Positions 46,101 through 54,998 of a stretch of DNA of 64,000 nt are shown here, piece after piece; position 1 is the stretch's first letter; each line of letters starts with the position of its first letter. The DNA comes from Ancylobacter crimeensis (lineage in GTDB: Bacteria; Pseudomonadota; Alphaproteobacteria; Rhizobiales; Xanthobacteraceae), in assembly GCF_023016805.1 (NCBI RefSeq), contig NZ_JALKCH010000010.1, positions 1 to 64,000 of the forward strand. The letters run 5' to 3'. Below the pieces are notes generated by a model that was given only the letters and a program-made list of their open reading frames with translations, was not told the DNA's origin and did not search any database. The position numbers were made by a program, and so were the translations under genes.

Positions 46101-47621
46101 ATGGAACCCGCAGAAGCGAGGGCGACGGAGCCTGTCATCCGCCTGGAGAACGTCTCGAAGCTCTATCGCGGCGTGCCGGCGGTGAAGAATGTCAGCTTCG
46201 AGCTGCGCAGGGGCGAGATCCACGCCCTGCTCGGCGAGAACGGGGCCGGCAAGTCGACCCTCACCAAGATCATTGCCGGGGTGGTGGAGGCCTCCTCGGG
46301 CCGGATGATCCACAACGGGGTCGAGGCGGCCTATGCCAACCCCAATGCGGCGCTGCAGGCCGGCATCGCCATGGTGTTCCAGGAGACCTCGCTGGTCCCC
46401 TCGATGACGGTGGCGCAAAATCTCTATCTCGGCTCGGAGAAGTTCCTGAACCGGCTGCGCGGCATCTACATCTCGGCGCAGCAGTTCCTGCAGTCGCTCA
46501 ATTTCTCGGTCGATCCCACCGCCATGGTGGAGACGCTGGGCGCGGCCAAGAAGCAGATGGTCGAGATCGCCCGCGCGGTCCACCACAATGCCGAGGTCAT
46601 CATCTTCGACGAGCCGACCGCGACGCTGACGCCGGAGGAAAAGCGCCATTTCTTCGCGCTGGTGCGACGGCTGAAGGCGCGCGGGGTTTCCATCGTCTTC
46701 ATCAGCCACGCGCTGGAAGAGGCGTTGCTGCTCTCCGACCGCATCACCATCCTGCGCGACGGCGAGCTGGTCGCCACCGGGGAGACCGCGAGCTTCGACC
46801 GCGAGAAGATCATCGCCGCGATGGTGGGGCGCACGCTGTCGGCCGAACTCTACCGCCAGCGCGACGAGGCGAAGATCCGCAAGGCCGGCCGCAAGGTGCT
46901 CTCGGTGCAGGACATCTCGATGGGCGCGGCGGTGCGCAACAATTCCTTCTCGGTCTTCGAGGGGCAGATCACCGGCGTGTTCGGGCTGATCGGCTCGGGG
47001 CGGACGGAGACCTTCAAGATCGTGTCCGGCATCTACAAGCGCGACTTCCTGCGCGGCGGCAGCATCGAGCTCGACGACCGCCCGGTGCGCTATGTGGTGC
47101 CGCGCGAGGCGGTGAAGGACGGCATCGTCTATGTGACCGAGGACCGCAAGTCCGAGGGCTTCTTCGAGACCATGTCGATCGCCGAGAACCTGTTCGGCGG
47201 CCTCCTGGCTGCCGACCGGGAGCAGCACCGCATCATCAGCCACGCCGAGATGCACGAACTCTCGCGCGAATGGTCGAAGCAGCTGAACATCCGCGCCATC
47301 AACGACAATGCGCGGGTGGTCGAGCTTTCGGGCGGCAACCAGCAGAAGGTCGTGATCGGCAAGGGGCTGGTGCAGAAGCCGCGCATCGTCATCTTCGACG
47401 AGCCGACGCGCGGTGTCGATGTCGGCGCCATCGCGGAGATTCACCAGATCATCAACCGGCTGGCCGACGAAGGCCTCGCCGTGGTGGTGATCTCCTCCTA
47501 CCTGCCTGAGATCCTCAATCTCTCGGACCGCATCCTCGTCTGCCGGCAGGGCCGGATCGTCGAGGAGTTCTCGCCCACCGAGGCGACCGAGGGAAAGATC
47601 ATGTACGCGGCCGTGCACTGA
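46101..47621 (+). CDS. CUT2-type sugar ABC transporter ATP-binding protein
   Basis: A 506-residue protein with two ABC domains, the form typical of the ribose/xylose (CUT2) transporters. The first domain has Walker A G-E-N-G-A-G-K-S-T (about residues 45-53) and Walker B I-I-F-D-E-P-T (about 168). The second has the degenerate G-L-I-G-S-G-R-T-E in place of Walker A and intact L-S-G-G-N-Q-Q-K and I-V-I-F-D-E-P-T-R-G-V-D. This asymmetry is normal in the family. It should drive the two permeases encoded upstream. ATG at 46101 follows GGGAGCAGGAC; an upstream start overlapping the propeller gene is less likely. Confidence 0.93.
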   Translation: MEPAEARATEPVIRLENVSKLYRGVPAVKNVSFELRRGEIHALLGENGAGKSTLTKIIAGVVEASSGRMIHNGVEAAYANPNAALQAGIAMVFQETSLVPSMTVAQNLYLGSEKFLNRLRGIYISAQQFLQSLNFSVDPTAMVETLGAAKKQMVEIARAVHHNAEVIIFDEPTATLTPEEKRHFFALVRRLKARGVSIVFISHALEEALLLSDRITILRDGELVATGETASFDREKIIAAMVGRTLSAELYRQRDEAKIRKAGRKVLSVQDISMGAAVRNNSFSVFEGQITGVFGLIGSGRTETFKIVSGIYKRDFLRGGSIELDDRPVRYVVPREAVKDGIVYVTEDRKSEGFFETMSIAENLFGGLLAADREQHRIISHAEMHELSREWSKQLNIRAINDNARVVELSGGNQQKVVIGKGLVQKPRIVIFDEPTRGVDVGAIAEIHQIINRLADEGLAVVVISSYLPEILNLSDRILVCRQGRIVEEFSPTEATEGKIMYAAVH

Positions 47622-47642
47622 GCCGCGGCGGAAAGCACAACC

Positions 47643-48494
47643 ATGAACAGCAAGGCCGTCTGGACCTACTACAAGGGCATTTGGCACGAGGGCGACGTGC
47701 GCATCCTCGGCGCCAGCTCGCACGCCACCTGGCTCGGTTCGCTCGTCTTCGACGGAGCCCGCCATTTCGCCGGCGTCACGCCCGACCTCGCCTTGCACTG
47801 CGCGCGGGTGAACGACTCCGCGCGGGCACTGGGGCTGGAGCCGACGCTGACCGGCGGCGAGATCGAGGCGATCACCCGCGACGGGCTGGCGAAATTCGCG
47901 CCCGGCACCGACGTCTATATCCGCCCGATGTACTGGGCCGAGGAAAGCGATGCCGGCGTGGTGCCTCCGCTCGCCGCCTCCACCGACTTCGCCCTGTGCC
48001 TCGAGGAGATGCCGATGGTGGAGCCCACCGGGTTCACCATCACCACCACCCGCTTCTGCCGGCCGACGCTGCAGGTGATGCCGGTCAATGCCAAGGCGGC
48101 CTGCCTCTATCCCAACAATGCGCGGATGATGCGCGAGGCCAAGGCCAAGGGCTTCCACAACGCGCTGGTGACCGACGTGCTCGGCAATGTTGCCGAGCTC
48201 GCCACCGCCAATGTGTTCATGGCCCGCGGCGGCGAGGTCTTCACACCCGTGCCGAACGGTACCTTCCTGAACGGGATCACCCGCCAGCGGGTGATCGGGC
48301 TGTTGCGGGAAGCCGGGGTCGGCGTGCACGAGGTTTCGCTCACCGTGGAGGATTTCCGCGGCGCCGACGAGATCTTCTCGACCGGCAACATCTCGAAAGT
48401 CGTGCCGGTGATCGGCTTCGACGACAAGGCCCTGCCATTCGGGCCGATGGCGCGGAAGGCGCGCGCCCTCTATCTCGACTGGGCACGGGGCTGA
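47643..48494 (+). CDS. Class IV aminotransferase (branched-chain/D-amino acid type)
   Basis: A 283-residue fold-type IV PLP enzyme. It shows H-x-T-W-L-G-S-L-V-F-D-G (about residues 27-38), the R-P-M-Y-W pattern, the PLP lysine in P-V-N-A-K-A-A-C-L-Y-P (about 144), E-L-A-T-A-N-V-F (about 183-190) and G-I-T-R-Q-R-V-I (about 209-216). Annotated relatives are usually called branched-chain aminotransferases, but it is shorter than housekeeping IlvE and sits in a transport/catabolic operon, so a more specialised amino donor or keto acid substrate is likely. Eleven bases upstream is a purine-rich ribosome site. Confidence 0.85.
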   Translation: MNSKAVWTYYKGIWHEGDVRILGASSHATWLGSLVFDGARHFAGVTPDLALHCARVNDSARALGLEPTLTGGEIEAITRDGLAKFAPGTDVYIRPMYWAEESDAGVVPPLAASTDFALCLEEMPMVEPTGFTITTTRFCRPTLQVMPVNAKAACLYPNNARMMREAKAKGFHNALVTDVLGNVAELATANVFMARGGEVFTPVPNGTFLNGITRQRVIGLLREAGVGVHEVSLTVEDFRGADEIFSTGNISKVVPVIGFDDKALPFGPMARKARALYLDWARG

Positions 48495-48516
48495 CGCAAA
48501 GGTCAGGGAGGAAACA

Positions 48517-48924
48517 ATGGCGACCGTAAAGCTGTTCACCGATGCCGAGGCCGAAGCTTCTCCCGCCGTGAAGGCGGTGTTCGACGACATCCGGGCCACC
48601 CGCAAGAACGACTTCATCAACAATTTCTGGCGCGCTCTGGCCAATGACCCGGCGACGCTGAAGCGGGTGTGGGAGGGGCTCAAGGCCGTGATGGCGGTCG
48701 AGGGTTCGATCGACCCCGTCACCCGCGAGATGATCTATATCGCCGTTTCCACCGCCAATAGCTGCCAGTACTGTGTCCAGTCCCACACCGCGGCGGCGCG
48801 TGCCCGGGGCATGACCGACGCGCAGCATGGCGAGCTGCTCTCCATCATCGGCCTCGCCGCCCAGACCAATCACCTCGCCATCGCGATGCAGGTGCCGCCG
48901 GACCCGGAATTCGAGGTCCGTTGA
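48517..48924 (+). CDS. Carboxymuconolactone decarboxylase/AhpD-like protein
   Basis: A 135-residue all-helical protein of the CMD/AhpD family. The redox motif C-Q-Y-C-V-Q-S-H (about residues 87-94) with the C-x-x-C...H pattern points to the peroxidase-associated AhpD-like branch rather than to true gamma-carboxymuconolactone decarboxylase. AGGGAGGAA precedes the ATG. It may protect against peroxides or act on a reactive intermediate of the pathway served by the neighbouring transporter; both are inference. Its stop overlaps a possible TTG start of the next gene. Confidence 0.85.
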   Translation: MATVKLFTDAEAEASPAVKAVFDDIRATRKNDFINNFWRALANDPATLKRVWEGLKAVMAVEGSIDPVTREMIYIAVSTANSCQYCVQSHTAAARARGMTDAQHGELLSIIGLAAQTNHLAIAMQVPPDPEFEVR

Positions 48925-48941
48925 CAGGTGGGAGCCGTGCC

Positions 48942-49913
48942 GTGAAAGCAATGGTGGTGCGCGCGCCGGGCGGTCCGGCCGCGATGGAGTGGATCGATGT
49001 CGCCCCTGTCGCGCCGGGCCCCGGCGAGGTGCGGGTCCGACATCGGGCGGTCGGCGTCAATTTCATCGACGTCTACTACCGGAGCGGCCTCTATTCCTGG
49101 CCGGGCTCCAGCCTCATTCCCGGCGCCGAGGCGGTGGGCGAGGTAACCGAGCTCGGGCCGGACGTCGAGGGGCTGCGTGTCGGCGAGCGCGTGGCCTATG
49201 TCACTCGTTTCGGCGCCTATTGCGAGGAGCGGGTGCTGCCGGCCCGCCGGCTAGTGAAGGTGCCGGACGGCCTCGCCGACGAAACCGTGGCCAGCGTGCT
49301 GTTGAAGGGGCTGACGGCCCAGTATCTCGTGAATTCGTCCTACAGGGTCGAACGCGGCGACACCGTTCTGGTGCACGCCGCCGCCGGTGGGGTGGGGCTG
49401 ATCCTCGGGCAGTGGCTCGCCGCACTGGGCGCCACCGCCATCGGCACGGCGGGCGGCCCCGAGAAGGTCGCGGTCGCCCGCGCCCATGGCTATGCCCACG
49501 TCGTCGATTATCGCAACGAGGATTTCGTCGCGGCGGTGGACGCCCTGACCGGCGGACAGGGCTGCGCGGCGGTTTATGACAGCGTCGGCGCGGACACCTG
49601 GCGGGGCTCGCTGAAATGTTTGCGCCGCCGCGGCATGTTCGTGAATTTCGGCCAGTCCTCCGGGATGATCGCCGAGTTCCGCCTGTCGGACCTTGCCGCG
49701 CATGGCTCGCTTTCCGCCAACCGGCCGGTGCTGTTCGATTATGTAGAGGAGCGTACCGAGCTGGTGGAGCGGGCGCAGGACCTGTTCGCCCGTCTGCTGG
49801 ACGGCACCATCAGGGTGCGTGCGCCCGAGACCCACGCCCTGACGGATGCCGCCATGGCCCATGAGCGGCTGGAAGGGCGCCTGACGACGGGGTCGGTGGT
49901 GCTTACGGTCTGA
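48942..49913 (+). CDS. NADPH:quinone reductase-like zinc-independent MDR oxidoreductase
   Basis: A 323-residue medium-chain dehydrogenase/reductase of the zeta-crystallin/QOR type. It has the GroES-like start, G-V-N-F-I-D-V-Y-Y-R-S-G (about residues 36-47, the QOR signature), no structural zinc cysteine cluster, and the NADPH-binding A-A-A-G-G-V-G (about 147-153). It should reduce quinones or enoyl-type double bonds with NADPH. Start options are GTG at 48942 (GGGAG 8 bases upstream, used here), TTG at 48921 and ATG at 48951. It is the last gene of the transporter-catabolic run. Confidence 0.88.
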   Translation: MKAMVVRAPGGPAAMEWIDVAPVAPGPGEVRVRHRAVGVNFIDVYYRSGLYSWPGSSLIPGAEAVGEVTELGPDVEGLRVGERVAYVTRFGAYCEERVLPARRLVKVPDGLADETVASVLLKGLTAQYLVNSSYRVERGDTVLVHAAAGGVGLILGQWLAALGATAIGTAGGPEKVAVARAHGYAHVVDYRNEDFVAAVDALTGGQGCAAVYDSVGADTWRGSLKCLRRRGMFVNFGQSSGMIAEFRLSDLAAHGSLSANRPVLFDYVEERTELVERAQDLFARLLDGTIRVRAPETHALTDAAMAHERLEGRLTTGSVVLTV

Positions 49914-49980
49914 CGGAAACCGGCAAACGTCTTCCGGGCGTTTCGCCGCAGTTTTTCCGGCATGACGGGCTCCTTCCGTT

Positions 49981-50400
49981 ATGGCACATCCTGTCGCCAT
50001 GAACCGGTTGCGCAGGGCTCTCACGCGTACCCTCGGCGGCAATGTCGTCGCCGTGGTGCTGGCCTATGCGCTTCTGTTCCAGCTTCTGGTCGATGCCCCG
50101 CTTCTGAAGGCGGATGTCGGCGACCCGGCGCATCTCATTCTTTGCTCCGGCCTTGGCGATGGCGGCAGCCCCCAGCCGGACGCTCCGTCTTCCGACCTCA
50201 CGCATAAATGCTGCCTCACGCTGTGCCGACTGGCCGGTGGGGTCGCGACGGCGCCAGCTCCCGACGGCGGGCTCGTTCCGTTGGTCCCGCGGCGCATCGT
50301 CATCGCAACGCTCGCCTTCGCGCCGCCCGTCCCGGCGACCGGCCGGGCGGCGACCATCGCGCTCGCGCGCGGACCTCCCCGAGCCCTCCTGAACGGCTGA
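49981..50400 (+). CDS. DUF2946-like small membrane-anchored protein
   Basis: A 139-residue protein with a basic N-terminus and one hydrophobic segment (about residues 20-42). It has a Cys/His pattern like DUF2946 proteins, H-L-I-L-C followed 20 residues later by H-K-C-C-L-T-L-C, and an Ala/Pro-rich C-terminal half. Members of this family often sit beside copper- or TonB-related genes and may bind metal; function is unknown. A second ATG at 49999 is possible. The PepSY-TM gene follows 138 bases later in the same direction, supporting a metal-related pair. Confidence 0.6.
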   Translation: MAHPVAMNRLRRALTRTLGGNVVAVVLAYALLFQLLVDAPLLKADVGDPAHLILCSGLGDGGSPQPDAPSSDLTHKCCLTLCRLAGGVATAPAPDGGLVPLVPRRIVIATLAFAPPVPATGRAATIALARGPPRALLNG

Positions 50401-50446
50401 GCCGCCGCCCGCTGCGAACGGGCCGCCCACCTTCCGGAGATCCTTC

Positions 50447-50542
50447 ATGACCAACGACCGCCTTGGCGGGCCGGGCATCGTGTGCCCGCGTGCCTACACC
50501 TTCTCTCGTCCCCTCACCGGATATCAGGGGAGGGGACGATGA
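50447..50542 (+). CDS. Possible 31-residue small protein or leader peptide
   Basis: An ATG with GGAGA 6 bases upstream opens a 31-codon frame that ends exactly in an ATGA overlap with the PepSY-TM gene start. The peptide (M-T-N-D-R-L-G-G-P to Q-G-R-G-R) has one Cys and no membrane segment or known motif. The coupling geometry is what one expects for a leader peptide that sets translation of the next gene, but the whole could be chance in a 138-base spacer. Confidence 0.3.
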   Translation: MTNDRLGGPGIVCPRAYTFSRPLTGYQGRGR

Positions 50543-51942
50543 GCCGCGCTTCCGTCCCCGCCGCGAACAACCCGTTCAGGGCTTTCATCACGCGGCTGCA
50601 CTTCTATGTCGGGCTCTTCGTGGGGCCCTTCATCCTCGTCGCCGCGCTGTCCGGCACGCTCTATGTGCTGACCCCGCAGATCGACGCCTTCGTCTTCCGC
50701 GAGCAGCTTCGCGCCACGCCGACCGGGGAGAACCGCAGCCTCAAGGACCAGATCGATGCAGCCCGCGACTGGCTCGGCACTGACCAGATCGGCACCAAGG
50801 CAACGCTTTTCGCGGTGCGGCCCTCCATCGCGCCGGGCGTGACCACCCGGGTGCTGTTCTCCGATCCGGCACTGGGCGAGTCGGAGAACCTTGCCGTCTT
50901 CGTCGATCCGGTGACGCTGGAGGTGAAGGGAAGCCTCGTCGTCTACGGCACCGGCGGCGTTCTGCCGATCCAGCGCGTCATCGACCTGTTCCACCGCAAC
51001 CTGCTGCTGGGCGATCTCGGCCGGAACTACAGCGAGCTCGCCGCGTCCTGGCTCTGGGTCGCCGCGCTGGGCGGGCTCTTTCTGTGGGCATGGCGGCGGG
51101 GGATGCCGGCAAGCGGGACGACGGCACGGATGCGCCGGGTGCACACCACGCTCGGGCTGTGGATCGCGGCAGGGGTGCTGTTCCTGTCAGCCACCGGCCT
51201 CACCTGGTCGCACTATGCCGGCGACAATATCGACCTGCTGCGCGGAACGCTGGGCTGGACCACGCCGTCCGTCTCGCTGAAGCTCGACACTGCGGCCGCG
51301 CCCGCCATGGAAGGCGAGCATGCCGACCATATGGCGATGATGCCCGACATGACGATGCCGGCACTGCCCGACCCGGCGAGCCTGATCGATGCGGTTCATG
51401 CCGCCGCAGTGCAAGCCGGGCTCGATTCGCCGATGATCGAGATCCGTCCGGCGAAAAGCGCCGACAGGGCGTGGCTGGTGCGCGAATATGACCGCTCGAC
51501 CCCGACGCAGGTGGACACGCTGGCCATCGACCCGCGCACCATGAGCGTGACCAGCCGTGCGGATTTCGCGACCTTCGGGCTTATTCCCAAGCTGATCCGC
51601 TGGGGCATCGACATCCACATGGGGATCAAGTTCGGGCTGGCGAATCAGATCGTCATGATCGCGATCGGCAGCGCCCTCTCGGTCACCATCCTTTATGGCT
51701 ACGCGATGTGGTGGCGCCGCCGCCCGGCGCCGGGCTCGCCGGCGCACACGCTGGTGCAGTCCTTCCTGTATCTGGGCTGGCCGGTGCGGATCGCGGTTGT
51801 CGGGCTCGCGCTCGCCTTCGGCCTTGCCCTGCCGCTGATGGGGCTCAGCCTGCTGTGCTTCGTGGCGGTGGATGGGCTGCGCTGGAGATATGATCGCCGC
51901 ATCCGCGCGGTCCGAAGGGTGAAGCAGGCCCCGGCGGAATGA
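50539..51942 (+). CDS. PepSY-associated transmembrane protein (siderophore/metal reductase-like)
   Basis: A 467-residue inner membrane protein of the PepSY_TM family with about four to five transmembrane segments (near residues 20-42, 160-180, 200-220, 370-395 and 410-445). These proteins are associated with iron or siderophore reduction and similar envelope redox roles. Conserved histidines occur in helix-end motifs R-L-H-F-Y-V-G-L and D-I-H-M-G-I-K-F, plausible heme or metal ligands. An unusual periplasmic stretch H-A-D-H-M-A-M-M-P-D-M-T-M (about 261-274) is rich in His and Met, like copper-binding sequences. ATG at 50539 follows GGGGAGGGGAC. Confidence 0.82.
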   Translation: MSRASVPAANNPFRAFITRLHFYVGLFVGPFILVAALSGTLYVLTPQIDAFVFREQLRATPTGENRSLKDQIDAARDWLGTDQIGTKATLFAVRPSIAPGVTTRVLFSDPALGESENLAVFVDPVTLEVKGSLVVYGTGGVLPIQRVIDLFHRNLLLGDLGRNYSELAASWLWVAALGGLFLWAWRRGMPASGTTARMRRVHTTLGLWIAAGVLFLSATGLTWSHYAGDNIDLLRGTLGWTTPSVSLKLDTAAAPAMEGEHADHMAMMPDMTMPALPDPASLIDAVHAAAVQAGLDSPMIEIRPAKSADRAWLVREYDRSTPTQVDTLAIDPRTMSVTSRADFATFGLIPKLIRWGIDIHMGIKFGLANQIVMIAIGSALSVTILYGYAMWWRRRPAPGSPAHTLVQSFLYLGWPVRIAVVGLALAFGLALPLMGLSLLCFVAVDGLRWRYDRRIRAVRRVKQAPAE

Positions 51943-51985
51943 CGCCAGCCGCGGCTGGATTTTCTTCCCGGCTTCGGCGAGCCCC

Positions 51986-52015
51986 AAAAGAAAAGCCCGG
52001 GCGTGGAGCCCGGGC
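51986..52015 (-). terminator. Intrinsic terminator for the DUF3309 gene
   Basis: On the minus strand GCCCGGGC, a 5-base loop and GCCCGGGC form an 8-bp stem followed by TTTTCTTTT. It lies 34 bases past the stop of the small minus-strand gene at 52049 and separates it from the converging PepSY-TM gene. Confidence 0.85.
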
Positions 52016-52048
52016 AGAGTGAAGACGGTTGGGGAAACCAGGGGTCGG

Positions 52049-52201
52049 TCAGAGTCGTCCGGTCAGCATCATCACAATCAGCACGATCAGCAGAATGGTC
52101 ACGATACCGCTTGGGCCATAGCCCCAATTGCGACTGTAGCCCCAGCTCGGCAGGGCGCCGACGAGGATCAGAATCAGGATGATGAGAAGAATTGTGGTCA
52201 T
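52049..52201 (-). CDS. DUF3309 family small membrane protein
   Basis: A 50-residue protein, almost all hydrophobic: residues 3-16 (T-I-L-L-I-I-L-I-L-I-L-V-G-A) and 33-46 (V-T-I-L-L-I-V-L-I-V-M-M-L) are membrane segments around the central L-P-S-W-G-Y-S-R-N-W-G-Y-G-P-S-G, which is the diagnostic pattern of DUF3309. Function is unknown; such proteins are widespread in proteobacteria. GGAGGG lies about 6 bases upstream of the ATG at 52201, and a strong terminator follows, so it looks like a monocistronic gene. It converges on the PepSY-TM gene. Confidence 0.9.
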   Translation of the reverse strand: MTTILLIILILILVGALPSWGYSRNWGYGPSGIVTILLIVLIVMMLTGRL

Positions 52202-52303
52202 CGGCAGCCCTCCATTACCCGTAGTGTCGGCGTGGTAACGTTGGACCGCACGGGATGGTTCCTCCCGTGCGTTGCGACTTTGCAGCGTGTGGCGTTCGCC
52301 TGC

Positions 52304-54148
52304 TCAGAGCGGCGCGGTCGTGCTTTCCAGCCATGCGCGCGTCGCCTCGTCCACCAGCGGGCCGATCTCGGCCAACACGCGGGCGTGGTAGGCGTCGATC
52401 TGGGCGCGCTCCTCCGGCGACAGCAGCGCCGGTTCGATCAGCGCCCGCTCATAGGGCGCGAGGGTGAGCGTGCCGAAGGCGAGCGTCGGCTTCTCCGCGC
52501 CGGCGATCTCCCTCTCCTCGACGATCTGCAGGTTCTCGATGCGGATGCCGAAGCCGCCGGTCTTGTAGTAGCCCGGTTCGTTGGAGAGGACCATGCCGGG
52601 CACGAGCGGCACCGCGCCCAGCTTGGAGATGCGGGCCGGTCCTTCATGGACCGAAAGATAGGCGCCGACCCCGTGTCCGGTGCCGTGCTCGAAGTCGAGC
52701 CCCGCGGCCCAGAGATATTGCCGGGCGAAAGGATCGAGCTGCGCGCCCGCGGTGCCGCGCGGAAACACCGCGCGGGCGATGGCGAGATGGCCCTTCAGCA
52801 CGCGGGTGTAGCGGTCGCGCATCTCGGCCGTCGGCGCGCCGACCGCCATGGTGCGGGTGACGTCGGTGGTGCCGTCCTCATATTGCGCGCCGGAATCGAT
52901 GAGGAAGAGTTCGCCGGGGTTGATCGGCCGGTTGGTGGCTCCGGTCACCCGGTAATGCACGATCGCCCCGTTCGGCCCCGCCCCCGCGATGGTGGGAAAG
53001 GACACGTCGCGCATGAGATTGGTCTCGCGGCGGAAGGTTTCCAGCGCGCAGACCGCGTCGATCTCGGTGAGGTTGCCGGCGGGCGCCTCGCGGGCGAACC
53101 AGGCGAGGAAGCGCGTCAGGGCCGCGCCATCGCGCCGGTGGGCGGCCTGCATGCCGGCGATCTCCGCGGCGTTCTTCGCGGCCTGCATCAGCGCGACGGG
53201 GCTGGCGCCCTTCGAGACCTTGCCGCCAGACGCCTCGATCCGTGCCGCGACATGGGCCGGGCAGGTCGCCTGATCGAGCCGTATCGTGGCGCCCGAGCCG
53301 GCGAAAAGGGCAAGAGCGTCGTCGAAATAGACCGGCTCGAGGATTTCCGCATGGAAGGCGAGCTCGCGCCGCACCATGGGCTCCAGCTTGCGGCCGTCGA
53401 TCAGCAGGCTCGCCCGTCCCTCGGCGGGGATGATGGCCCAGGAGAGCGGCAGCGGGGTGAAGGCGACGTCGGCGCCGCGGATGTTGAACGTCCACGCCAC
53501 CTGATGCGGATCGCTGAGCACCAGCGCGTCGAGCTTGTCGGCGGCGAGCGCGGTGCGGATGCGGGCGAGCTTGTCCGGCACGCTTTCGCCGGCCAGCTCC
53601 GGGTCGCGCACGCTGATGCGGCCGGTCGGGGCGGCGGGGCGCTCGATCCACACCGCGTCGAGCGGGTTGGAATCGACCGCGACCAACGTGCCGCCCACCG
53701 CGCTCACCGCGCGGCGCAGCTTCTCGACGCCGTCGATCGTCGTGAGCCACGGGTCATAGGCGAAACGCGCGCCAGCCGGCAGATGAGCCTCGATCCACTG
53801 CTCGGCGGTGACCTCGAAGGAGGGCACCACGGTAAAGGAGGCGGTGTCGACCTGGGTCGCGGCCTGCAGCGTGTAGCGTCCGTCCACCAGCAGTGCCGCC
53901 TCGTCCGTGAGCACGATGGCGAGGCCCGCCGAGCCGGTGAAGCCGGTGAGCCAGGCGAGGCGCTCGTCGCAGGGCGGCACGTATTCGTTCTGGTGCGCAT
54001 CGGCGCGCGGCACGAGGAAGCCGTCGAGCTGCCGGCGGGCCAGCTCCGCGCGCAGCAGCGCGAGGTGGCGGGTGCCTTCCTCCGGCGCGGCGGCATCACC
54101 GAAGGACTGGTAATGCGCCTCGAATGGTGTGGTCGGGTTCTGGGTCAT
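52304..54148 (-). CDS. pepP: Xaa-Pro aminopeptidase (M24B)
   Basis: A 614-residue metallopeptidase that removes N-terminal residues linked to proline. It has the three-domain form (two creatinase-like N-domains and a pita-bread catalytic domain). Metal ligands fit D-S-G-A-Q-Y-E-D-G-T-T-D-V-T-R-T (two Asp, about residue 435), G-T-G-H-G-V-G (His, about 510) and the two Glu in L-S-N-E-P-G-Y-Y and E-N-L-Q-I-V-E. The length fits the long eukaryote-like aminopeptidase P common in alphaproteobacteria rather than the 440-residue E. coli PepP. ATG at 54148 is used; a start 6 codons upstream is possible. Confidence 0.92.
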   Translation of the reverse strand: MTQNPTTPFEAHYQSFGDAAAPEEGTRHLALLRAELARRQLDGFLVPRADAHQNEYVPPCDERLAWLTGFTGSAGLAIVLTDEAALLVDGRYTLQAATQVDTASFTVVPSFEVTAEQWIEAHLPAGARFAYDPWLTTIDGVEKLRRAVSAVGGTLVAVDSNPLDAVWIERPAAPTGRISVRDPELAGESVPDKLARIRTALAADKLDALVLSDPHQVAWTFNIRGADVAFTPLPLSWAIIPAEGRASLLIDGRKLEPMVRRELAFHAEILEPVYFDDALALFAGSGATIRLDQATCPAHVAARIEASGGKVSKGASPVALMQAAKNAAEIAGMQAAHRRDGAALTRFLAWFAREAPAGNLTEIDAVCALETFRRETNLMRDVSFPTIAGAGPNGAIVHYRVTGATNRPINPGELFLIDSGAQYEDGTTDVTRTMAVGAPTAEMRDRYTRVLKGHLAIARAVFPRGTAGAQLDPFARQYLWAAGLDFEHGTGHGVGAYLSVHEGPARISKLGAVPLVPGMVLSNEPGYYKTGGFGIRIENLQIVEEREIAGAEKPTLAFGTLTLAPYERALIEPALLSPEERAQIDAYHARVLAEIGPLVDEATRAWLESTTAPL

Positions 54149-54235
54149 GCGGGAAACCTGGCGCACTCTCGGCGCAGATGAGCAGCGCTTCGCGCGAACA
54201 TGCCGCGCGGCGGAAGCAGGACTGATGCCGGCGGC

Positions 54236-54865
54236 TCAGGCCCGCGAGGCGAAGCCGCGTGTGGCGTCGAACAGCGACTTGGTGCCGAAGGCGATGAACA
54301 TCAGCCCGACGCAGCGTGTGACGATCCGTCCGTGCCTCAGGAAGAAGCGGCGCACCGGGGCGAGGCCCGCCATCCACACCAGCAGGATGTCGGCCGCGAC
54401 GAAGCCGGCGAAGGCGGCGGCCATCAGATAGGGTGCCGAATCCCAGGACAGTCCCGAGGCATAATGGGCGGTGAGTGCGGTGAACATCGCGACCGAAACC
54501 GGATAGGCCTTCGGGTTGGTAAGGCCGAACAGCACGCCCGTGGCAAGCGGGCGGCCGGCGCCGACCGGGGCCGTGACCTCGCCCTTGGAGCGCACCGCCT
54601 TCACCCCCAGCCACACCAGGTAAAGCCCGCAGAACAGGCCGAGCAGATCGAACAGCATCGGCCCGAGCTGGTTGACGCCGATGATGGCGGCGAAGGCCAG
54701 CGTGCCCCAGAACAGGTCGCCCACCAGATGCCCGCTGACGAAGCGCGCTCCCGCAGGACGGCCATGGGCGGCCGAGAGCGAGAAAAGCGCCAGGAAGGCC
54801 GGCCCCGGCGAGAGCACATAGAGCGCTCCGGCGAGCGCAGTCATCAGATAAAGGCCGTTGGTCAT
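54236..54865 (-). CDS. LysE/RhtB-family amino acid exporter
   Basis: A 209-residue membrane protein with about six transmembrane helices, the usual size for the LysE family. The N-terminal S-P-G-P-A-F-L-A-L (about residues 19-27), the G-H-L-V-G-D-L-F-W-G segment and the cytoplasmic loop with V-L-F-G-L-T-N-P-K-A-Y (about 111-121) are family hallmarks. It should export an amino acid or homoserine-lactone-like compound; the substrate cannot be assigned. It is divergent from an amino-acid-type binding protein gene and 88 bases upstream of (and co-directional with) pepP. Confidence 0.88.
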   Translation of the reverse strand: MTNGLYLMTALAGALYVLSPGPAFLALFSLSAAHGRPAGARFVSGHLVGDLFWGTLAFAAIIGVNQLGPMLFDLLGLFCGLYLVWLGVKAVRSKGEVTAPVGAGRPLATGVLFGLTNPKAYPVSVAMFTALTAHYASGLSWDSAPYLMAAAFAGFVAADILLVWMAGLAPVRRFFLRHGRIVTRCVGLMFIAFGTKSLFDATRGFASRA

Positions 54866-54998
54866 CGAAGGATCCGGGAAAAGCGCGGGAGCAGGCCGCG
54901 AATGGCTGGACGGCGCGACCTTAATGACCCACCTTCTGTCGCCATGTGCCTTTCGTCAACGGGTGGGCCATGGCGGGGTGGCCGGAGCAGGAAACGTT

